From: Bubalus kerabau
Lineage: Eukaryota; Chordata; Mammalia; Artiodactyla; Bovidae
Reading direction: 5' to 3'
NCBI RefSeq assembly: GCF_029407905.1
Contig: NC_073643.1
Coordinates: forward strand, 40,148,501 to 40,212,500
DNA length: 64,000 nt
The translations under genes and the position numbers were made by a program. This document shows, in pieces, positions 57,530 to 64,000 of this stretch. Under the pieces are notes generated by a model. The model was given only the letters and a program-made list of their open reading frames with translations. It made no database searches and was not told the DNA's origin. Positions within the stretch are counted from its first letter, which is position 1. Each line of letters opens with the position of its first letter.

Positions 57530-58420
57530 ATTCACTCCGTCTGTCCTCCTCAATTTGCTCCAACTCTCTGTATCCCATACTGTCTCCCTAAACATTAGCC
57601 CCAGCTCATTCTTCTAATTTCAGATGCTGGAATCACCACGTACCCAGTCATCCAAGCAGAAACCTCAGTGGTTTTCTTGAATATGTCTCCCTTGCATCCA
57701 GGGTATAATCAATCACCACGTCATTTCCTGTTTATCTCCTCAGTGTTGTGTGTATTTTTCTTCCTCTCAGTGTCCCCTCAGCCACAATCACAGTTCATGG
57801 TGTGGCCTCAGTTCTTGCTACCCTCGTTTCTCTCTGTGTGTATGTACTTCAGAACCTCTTATAATTAGTCTGATTAGTCTGTGCCCTCCAGTCCTGGCCT
57901 CCCCAACACATCTTCACAGCTCTGCATACATCTTACAAGGTTCCCTTCAAGGTGAGTCTTAGCTCCTTTCCAGGGCATGCAGGCCCTTCATATTCTAGCC
58001 TTCTTACCACTTCTTATCCTGTATTCCGGACTCCAGAGCCATGAATCCACTGTGGCCTCTCACACTTGCCGTATTATTTCTCATCTCTTGGTCTTTGCTA
58101 ATATTTCTACTTAAAGGACCCTGACCATTTCCTCCATCCCCCTGAAATAACATCTTTGTAAGCAAAGCTTTTCTGGACTGGTGTTAAAGGTCCTCTTTGC
58201 CCACAACTGAATTAGCATCTCCCATCTGTGTCCCTGTCATCCTCTGAATGTATCTCTGCTATTGAATTTGGCAGTTAATTACAATTATCTGTGTTTATGT
58301 TGTACTCATTTGCCCATCCCAGACCATGAGTTAGTTCCTCCTGGGAAGGGGCATTATATTACCTTGATATTTAGAAAGCCTGCCCAATGCCTGGAGCAAA
58401 ACAGGTGTTCCACAGTATTA
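57530..58420 (+). mobile_element. L2 LINE 3' region
   Basis: The stretch is pyrimidine-rich in the L2 manner. GGCCCTTCATATTCTAGCC and GCCTGCCCAATGCCTGGAGC near the end fit the L2 3' UTR (cagtgcctggcac). Old and diverged; limits approximate. Confidence 0.5.
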
Positions 58421-58569
58421 GAGCTGGGAGGCATCCCATTTTATTTATTGGGCATCTGATGCCCATATCTCTCAAATGACTTGCTCATTAATTATAGGGC
58501 GGGGTTTGTCCAGGACCCAGGGGCAAGCGGTTCCTTCTGCATCCAGGATGATGACGATGATGGTGAATG

Positions 58570-58790
58570 AACACTGACTGTGCCCGGAGTGTGTTTTAAA
58601 TTTAACTCAGTTAATTATCATAATAACAGTATGGGGCAAAATTTTATTATTATTCCCAGAGAGGTTAAGTGACTTTCATTACAGTTGCAGAGTTAGAAAT
58701 CGGCAGAATCAGGATTTGAAGAGGGACTTAACTCTTTGGAAAATCTGAAGATTGCAGACTTTCTGCCCCCTAAACACTCAGCCACACACT
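58570..58790 (-). mobile_element. MIR SINE
   Basis: Reverse MIR: GAACACTGACTGTGCCCGG, TAACTCAGTTAATTATCATAA, AGAGAGGTTAAGTGACTTTC, GAATCAGGATTTGAAGAGGG. A short GAT-rich run lies just before it. Confidence 0.7.
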
Positions 58791-59329
58791 GTTTTGCACA
58801 TAGTTTTAGGAGTTTCATAGATTCCCTACAGACCATATAAGAATCCCTTGTTTAAGCATGCCAGCCAAATGACCCCCACACTGGATTTTTCCTTTACAGC
58901 ATCTCGAAGTTTTAAGTCTTTAAAGTATGACATAGCTTGTACTTACTCCCTCCTGCTTCCTGACTTTGACTTTTTAATTCATCTTCTAAAAACCAGGTGC
59001 TTTCTCTTTGTAACACTTTAACTGGTGTTGCTCACCTCTATGGAATCAGGAGACCCGCAGGTTTCAGAGGCATCTCCAAGATTCCTCATTCCATCACCTG
59101 TTGGTTAATGATGCCAGCCTGGATTATGATACTGCTCACCGCTACCTGGGTATATCTGTATAAGAGAATTGTCATAGGGAGAATATTGCAGTCTTAATTT
59201 TCCCTATTTTTCCATAGCAGATAAGCTTCTTACCTATCACATTAGCTTATCCTCTGTAACTTGACTGAATGTACAGTTAAATTCAATTTGCTGCTTCCTG
59301 GGAAAGTGGATAGGTGGGAGGAGGGAAAA
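58791..59329. other. Unassigned intron sequence
   Basis: No gene or repeat family is recognised. Confidence 0.4.
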
Positions 59330-59570
59330 TATGATAGTAATACTTATCATTCTTGAAAATATTTGAAGAGACCAGACTAGGTCCAGCCATGTGCTGGCTG
59401 ACAGACATGAGATTTTTGGATCCAAGCCTCACAATAACCCTGTACAGTAAGGTCCTGGTCCTGATGTTTCAGATGAAGGAGCAGAAGCATGGAGAAGACA
59501 GGTGACTTGTGTGGCTGTAGCTGGCGAGTGGTCTGACCTCAGAATTTGCACCCTTAACTACTGTACTCTG
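59330..59570 (-). mobile_element. MIR SINE
   Basis: Reverse MIR: AAGCCTCACAATAACCCTGTA, GTTTCAGATGAAGGAGCAGAAGC, CCCTTAACTACTGTACTCTGG. Confidence 0.75.
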
Positions 59571-59624
59571 GCTCAGTTTGTCACTGAAGAAGGATTAACT
59601 ATGCCCAGTTGATTTAGAAGAACT

Positions 59625-59745
59625 CAGAAGACCTGATTTTTCCATCACCACTGTGTAGAGGCCTCAGCAATCACTTCTCCTCTTCCTTTGTTGTCTATAA
59701 AGTGAGGGCATCTGCTTAATTGGATTAGACTGTTCTTTAAGTGTG
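59625..59745 (+). mobile_element. Possible MIR fragment
   Basis: GAAGACCTGATTTTTCCATC and CTTTGTTGTCTATAAAGTGAGGGC follow the forward MIR core loosely. Confidence 0.35.
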
Positions 59746-60082
59746 AATTGCTTGTTATTGGATATCCCATCTCCATCCAGTTGGAAATAGCAATTGTCTT
59801 AGGGATGCTGAGCTGTGCCAGTTGAAAGCCAACAACTTGCCCTGAGCTTCAGAGATGCCCAAAGTGAATGCTTCCACATGTGAAACAGAATGTCATCCTC
59901 AGTCATGTCTAGAAGAGCATCTCTTCTTGTTGTACCAAACTTCACATTGCCAAGGAGTCCTCAAAGATCCAAAAGTGTTGAAAACATGAACGCTTCTTTT
60001 ACTTACACTCATGATTCTTTTTTCTTCTTACAAAAACCTGTGACAGAGAACATAGAAACTTAGAAAATATAATTAAAACAGT
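59746..60082. other. Unassigned intron sequence
   Basis: No gene or repeat family is recognised. Confidence 0.4.
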
Positions 60083-60094
60083 AAAAATGTGAGT

Positions 60095-60370
60095 GCTGCT
60101 GCTGCTGCTAAGTCGCTTCAGTCATGTCCAACTCTGTGTGACCCCAGAGATGGCAGCCCACCAGGCTCCTACGTCCCTGGGATTATCCAGGCAAGAACAC
60201 TGGAGTGGGTTGCCATTTCCTTCTCCAATGTATGAAAGTGAGAAGTGAAAGGGAAGTCGCTCAGTCGTGCCTGACTCGTAGCGACCCCATGGACTGCAGC
60301 CCACCAGGCTCCTCCGTCCATGGGATTTTCCAGGCAAGAGTACTGGAGTGGGGTACCATTGTCTTCTCTG
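60095..60370 (-). mobile_element. BOV-A2 SINE
   Basis: Reverse BOV-A2 starting with the GCTGCTGCTGCTAAGTCGC tail. Exact 12-bp target-site duplication AAAAATGTGAGT at 60083-60094 and 60371-60382. Confidence 0.97.
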
Positions 60371-60431
60371 AAAAATGTGAGTTATCACTCATCAAAAGTT
60401 TCTTTTTTCTGTGCGGTATAAATGTACATAT

Positions 60432-60561
60432 GGGACTTCCCTTGTAGTTTAGAGGTTAAGACTTCACCCTTCCAAGGCAGGGGGCATGCGTTCAACCCCT
60501 GGTCAGGGGACTAAGATCCTGCATGCTGTGGGGCATGGCTAAAAGGTAAAATAAAATAAAT
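60432..60561 (+). mobile_element. CHR-type SINE
   Basis: GGGACTTCCCTTGTAGTTTAG head, GGGGGCATGCGTTCAACCCC and GGGGACTAAGATCCTGCATG body, ending in an AAAATAAAATAAA tail. Confidence 0.92.
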
Positions 60562-60868
60562 GCATATATGTATATTTTCACAAATTGAGAGAATATCATG
60601 TACATGGTTAATGATCTGATTTTTCCCAAATCAATTCATTTTAGTAAGTGAAAAGTTTTGTCAAAAGTTTGTAGAACTCTAACAAACAGATAAAAATAGA
60701 GATGCTCTCTTTAGGGGAAGGGTATAGAGCAAGGGGAGTGAAACTAGCTCAGCTCCAGCTTCTGTCTCCTTTCTGTTCCCATGAGGAATCTGAAGCAATC
60801 CAGGGCAGAGCCCAGAACTTAGATAATGAATATCTTTTCCAGGATAAAAATAGTATTAAAAAGTACCT
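60562..60868. other. Unassigned intron sequence
   Basis: No gene or repeat family is recognised. Confidence 0.4.
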
Positions 60869-60879
60869 GTAACCTTAGT

Positions 60880-61159
60880 GGGAGAAGGTGATGGCACCCC
60901 ACTCCAGTACTCTTGCCTGGAAAATCCCATGGATGGAGGAGCCTGGTGGGCTGCAGTCCATGGGGTTGCTAGGAGTCGGGCATGACTGAGCGACTTTACT
61001 TTCACTGTTCACTTTCATGCATTGGAGAAGGAAATGGCAACCCACTCCAGTGTTCTTGCCTGGAGAATCCCAGGGACAGGGGAGCCTGGTGGGCTGCCAT
61101 CTATGGGGTCGCACAGAGTCGGACACGACTGACGCGACTTAGCAGCAGCAGCAGCAGCA
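60880..61159 (+). mobile_element. BOV-A2 SINE with (AGC)n tail
   Basis: Two Bov-A units with a (GCA)n tail at about 61141-61159. Exact 11-bp target-site duplication GTAACCTTAGT at 60869-60879 and 61160-61170. Confidence 0.97.
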
Positions 61160-61170
61160 GTAACCTTAGT

Positions 61171-61861
61171 TGTTGCAACTATCACCTGTTAAAACTGTAA
61201 GAATCATTGAAAAATCTGTGCTCTCTTCTTCCAAGGCTAGAAAAGTAGCCTGGACTCTCCCTGGGACCAGAATACTGAAAGAGACCTGGAAACAAAAAGA
61301 CAGTGGCTGGTTGCTTTCCTACTCTTTCCTAATTTTAGATATTGGAACATATTTAAGACTCTTCCTACCTAGAATAAGCAGTTCCTCCAAAAATGAACAA
61401 GGAGAAGTTGTTGGTTGCTGTTGTTTGAAAGAAGCGGAGGGTCTCTTCCTTCCTTCCAAGCAGGCATGGATCCATAGCCAGCGAAAGCAGATGGCCTCTT
61501 CTGCTCTGCCCTTTAGTTTTATGACTATAAGACTGGGAGATTTTTCAGCAGTTGCAGTAGCTGGCTTTATCCATCACACCAGCCAACGCCTCGGCTTGTC
61601 TTTCTACATTTAGGTTCTATAGATACAGACTAACATAAGCTTTGTGTTTTCACATCAGAAGCTCTTGATGAGCTCTGTGAGGAGAAAGAGAATTAAACAG
61701 GGCCATCCCCTCTCTCCATTCCTTAATCCTGCTGGTAACAAGTGCACGTCAAGCTGCAATTGATGGTACTAGGTGAAAATTCTGCTCTGAAGTTTATCCT
61801 CTACAATATCCTTCAGTGAAATGAAACCACCTTCTGAGTGACATCTGATGCTATCTGAAAT
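61171..61861. other. Unassigned intron sequence
   Basis: An open frame of 147 codons (61170-61613, +) is present but resembles nothing known, so it is probably chance. Confidence 0.4.
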
Positions 61862-62955
61862 AGCAGCAGAGTTTCAGAAGAACATCTACTTCTGCTTCAT
61901 TGACTACACTAAAGCCTTTGACTGTGTAGATCACAACAAACTAAGGAAATTCTTAAAGAGATGGGAATACCAGATCATCTCACCTGTCTCCTGAAAAACC
62001 TGTATGCGGGTCAAGAAGCAACAGTACCAGACGTGGAACAATGGACTGGTTCAAAAGTCAGACAGGAGTACGCTAAGGCTGTCTATTGTCACCCTCCTTA
62101 TTAAACTTCTATGCAGAGTAAATGATGAGAAATGCTGGGCTGGATGAATCACAAGCTGGAATTAAGATTGCCGGGAGAAATATCAACGACCGCAGGTATG
62201 CAGTTGGTACCACTCTAATGGTAGAAAGTGGAAAGAAACTAAAGAGCCTCTTGATGAGGGTGAAAAAGAAGAGTGAAAAGCTGACTTGAAATTCAGTGTT
62301 GAAAAAACGAGCATCATGGCATCCAGTCCCATCACTTCATGGCAAATAGAAGGGGAAGAAGTGGAAGCAGTGACACATTTTATTTCCTTGGGCTCCAAAA
62401 TCACTGCAGCCATGAAATTAAAAGATACTTGCTCCTTGGAAGGAAAGTTATGACCAACCTAGACAGCATATTAAAAAGCAGAGACATCATTTAGCCAACA
62501 GAGGTCCGTATAGTCAGAGCTATGTTTTTTTCTAGTAGTCATGTATGGATGTGAGAGTTGGACCATAAAGAAAGCTGAGCACCAAAGAATTGATGCTTTT
62601 GAACTGTGGTGTTGGATAAGACTCTTTAGAATCTTTTGGATAGCAAGGAGATCAAACCAGTCAATCCTAAAGGAGATCAACTTTTGAATATTCATTGGAA
62701 GGACTGATGCTGATGCTGAAGCTCCAATATTTGGTCACCAATGTGAAGTGCCAACTCATAGGAAAAAAACCTGATGATGGAAAGATTGAAGGCAAAAGGA
62801 GAAAGGGGTGGCAGAGGAGGAAATCGTTAAATAGCATCACCAACTCAAAGGACATGAATTTGAGCAAACCCTGGGGGTTAGTGAAAGAGCAACTTGGCGT
62901 GCTGTAGTCCATGAGGTAGCAAGAGTCTGACACAACTTTAGCAACTGAATAGCAC
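61862..62955 (+). mobile_element. BovB LINE, old and degraded
   Basis: About 1.1 kb from the RT domain to a CAACTGAATAGCACCACC-type end. Many indels and stops are present. The RT catalytic YADD is lost (the site near 62197-62208 reads tatgcagttggtacc, coding YAVGT). It is clearly more diverged than the 34185 and 50305 copies. Confidence 0.93.
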
Positions 62956-63320
62956 CACCAGCAGCAACAAGTATAGAAGCATCTTTGTCTCAAAATGCTC
63001 CCTAATATGAGTTTCTGGATTCTGTTTTAACTTTGGCATATTTTATGGTGTGGCCTCAGGGAAGTCGTTCATGCTCTCTTTTCTCCTAGGATCATAATGT
63101 CACCTCACAGATTCCCTTCCCTAAAGCTTAGCATAAAGCACTTCATTAAGAGATTTCCATGAACTGGTGGCTCTTAACCCTACTTGCAAATATGGACCAC
63201 TTGGGGTATTTTTTAAACTGCTAGTGCCAAGCTCTAATGATTGTAAAGTGTAGCCCAAATTTAGAAACAGCAGCCCTGACAAACCCATTCAGAATTACTC
63301 TCCATTTCCTGTGTGTGTTT
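62956..63320. other. Unassigned intron sequence
   Basis: No gene or repeat family is recognised. Confidence 0.4.
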
Positions 63321-63330
63321 TCTGTTTTGC

Positions 63331-63430
63331 CTTTTTTTTTTTTTTTAATTTTATTTTATTTTTAAACTTTACATAACTGTATTAGTTTTGCCAAATATCA
63401 AAGTGAATCCGCCACAGGTATACATGTTTA
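63331..63430 (-). mobile_element. Young L1 3' end, 100 bp, with TSD
   Basis: A T-run (reverse A-tail) is followed by TAGTTTTGCCAAATATCAAA and GAATCCGCCACAGGTATACA, the reverse of the same L1 3' UTR seen at 13005-13271. TCTGTTTTGC flanks it at 63321-63330 and 63431-63440. Confidence 0.93.
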
Positions 63431-63449
63431 TCTGTTTTGCTTTTTAAAA

Positions 63450-63988
63450 CTTAACTTGAAGAGCCTCCTAATGAAAGTGAAAGAGAAGAGTGAAAAAGCT
63501 GGCTTAAAACTAGTCATTCGACAAAGTTCCGTCTAGTCAAAGCTATGTTTTTTCCAATAGTAGTGTATGGATGTGAGAGTTGGAAAAGAAAGCTGAGCAC
63601 CGAAGAATTGATGCTTTTGAACTGTGGTGTTGGAGGAGACTCTTGAGAGTCCCTTTGACAGCAAGGAGATCAAAACAGTCAATCCTAAAGGAAATCAGTC
63701 CTGAATATTCATTGGAAGGACTGATGCTGAAGCTGAAGCTCCAATATTTTGGCCACTTGATGCTAGTATCTGACTCATTAGAAAAGACCTTGATGCTGGG
63801 AAAGATTGAAGCCTCGGAGGAGAAGGGGATGACAGAGGATGAGCTGGTTGGATGGCATCACCGGCTTGATGGACATGAGTTTGAGCAAGCCCCGGGAGTT
63901 GGTGATGGACAGGGAAGCCTGGCGTGCTGCAGTCCATGGGGTCACAAAGAATCGGACATGACTGAGCCACTGAACTGAAATGAACTAA
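63450..63988 (+). mobile_element. BovB LINE 3' part with internal deletion
   Basis: Starts at GAAGAGCCTCCTAATGAAAG. About 200 bases of consensus are missing at GGCTTAAAACT|AGTCATTCG near 63511. It then runs through the C-terminal module (63580-63978 open for 132 codons with frame-altered ends) to CTGAACTGAAATGAACT. Confidence 0.94.
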
Positions 63989-64000
63989 ATCCAATGGTCT

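Larger units (their letters stand above)
19291..64000 (+). other. CADPS: CADPS intron 1, 5' part (continues past the window)
   Basis: All sequence after the exon 1 donor is intronic. No further CADPS coding segment is recognisable; the next exon should open with the continuation after RRQQK. The intron is filled with interspersed repeats, listed separately, inserted on both strands. Confidence 0.9.

Noticed and set aside
61141..61159. (AGC)n as a triplet-repeat locus
   Set aside because: It is the normal simple-repeat tail of a BOV-A2 SINE.
61170..61613. 147-codon open frame
   Set aside because: No recognisable domain, family or splice context; a frame of this length can arise by chance.
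1..64000. CRISPR array, operon, prophage or other novel multi-gene system
   Set aside because: The repeats are interspersed mammalian retroelements, with no regularly spaced short repeats, no bacterial gene organisation and no second host gene.

Overview
The window is nuclear DNA from a ruminant, most likely a bovid such as cattle, sheep or goat. This rests on dense BovB LINEs, BOV-A2 and Bov-tA SINEs, cetartiodactyl CHR-type SINEs, a ruminant-type L1 3' end, and two palindromic mariner-like elements of the kind that founded the bovine mir-2284/2285 hairpins. Repeat content alone does not separate the bovid species.

Only one protein-coding gene is supported. It is CADPS (CAPS1), the calcium-dependent activator of dense-core vesicle exocytosis, on the + strand. 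Coding exon 1 lies at 18847-19290 and encodes residues 1-148. It starts in a strong Kozak context inside a CpG island (about 18230-19930) and ends at a clean GTAGGT splice donor. Positions 1 to about 18200 are upstream flank. From 19291 to the end of the window is the first 44.7 kb of intron 1; no second exon is visible. The promoter is TATA-less, with CCAAT boxes, an ETS-type site and two short upstream ORFs. A strong RE1/NRSF (REST) candidate about 1.25 kb upstream fits the gene's neuronal and neuroendocrine expression.

Upstream flank (1-18200): old MIR, L2 and MER5-like fragments, a (TG)18 microsatellite, BOV-A2 and BovB copies, a perfect 48-bp tandem duplication, and a nested complex at 12095-15412. 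In that complex an L1 was hit by a BovB that is now split into two opposite-facing parts. The BovB itself carries a young L1 3' end, and the host L1 also carries a CHR SINE. Intron 1 (19291-64000): many BovB and Bov SINE copies on both strands, several with exact target-site duplications, an L1 with a twin-priming-type 5' inversion (38896-40410), two related ERV-type LTRs, an interrupted MaLR-type LTR, and a large 62-bp-arm inverted repeat at 22510-22663. A GC-richer repeat-poor block lies at 53930-54635.

There is no operon, CRISPR array, phage or other new multi-gene system. The long ORFs outside exon 1 are retrotransposon remnants or chance frames in GC-rich or low-complexity DNA. The leads most worth checking are the REST site, the promoter-proximal direct/inverted repeat with a PBX-type site, the two miRNA-like hairpins and the 154-bp palindrome.
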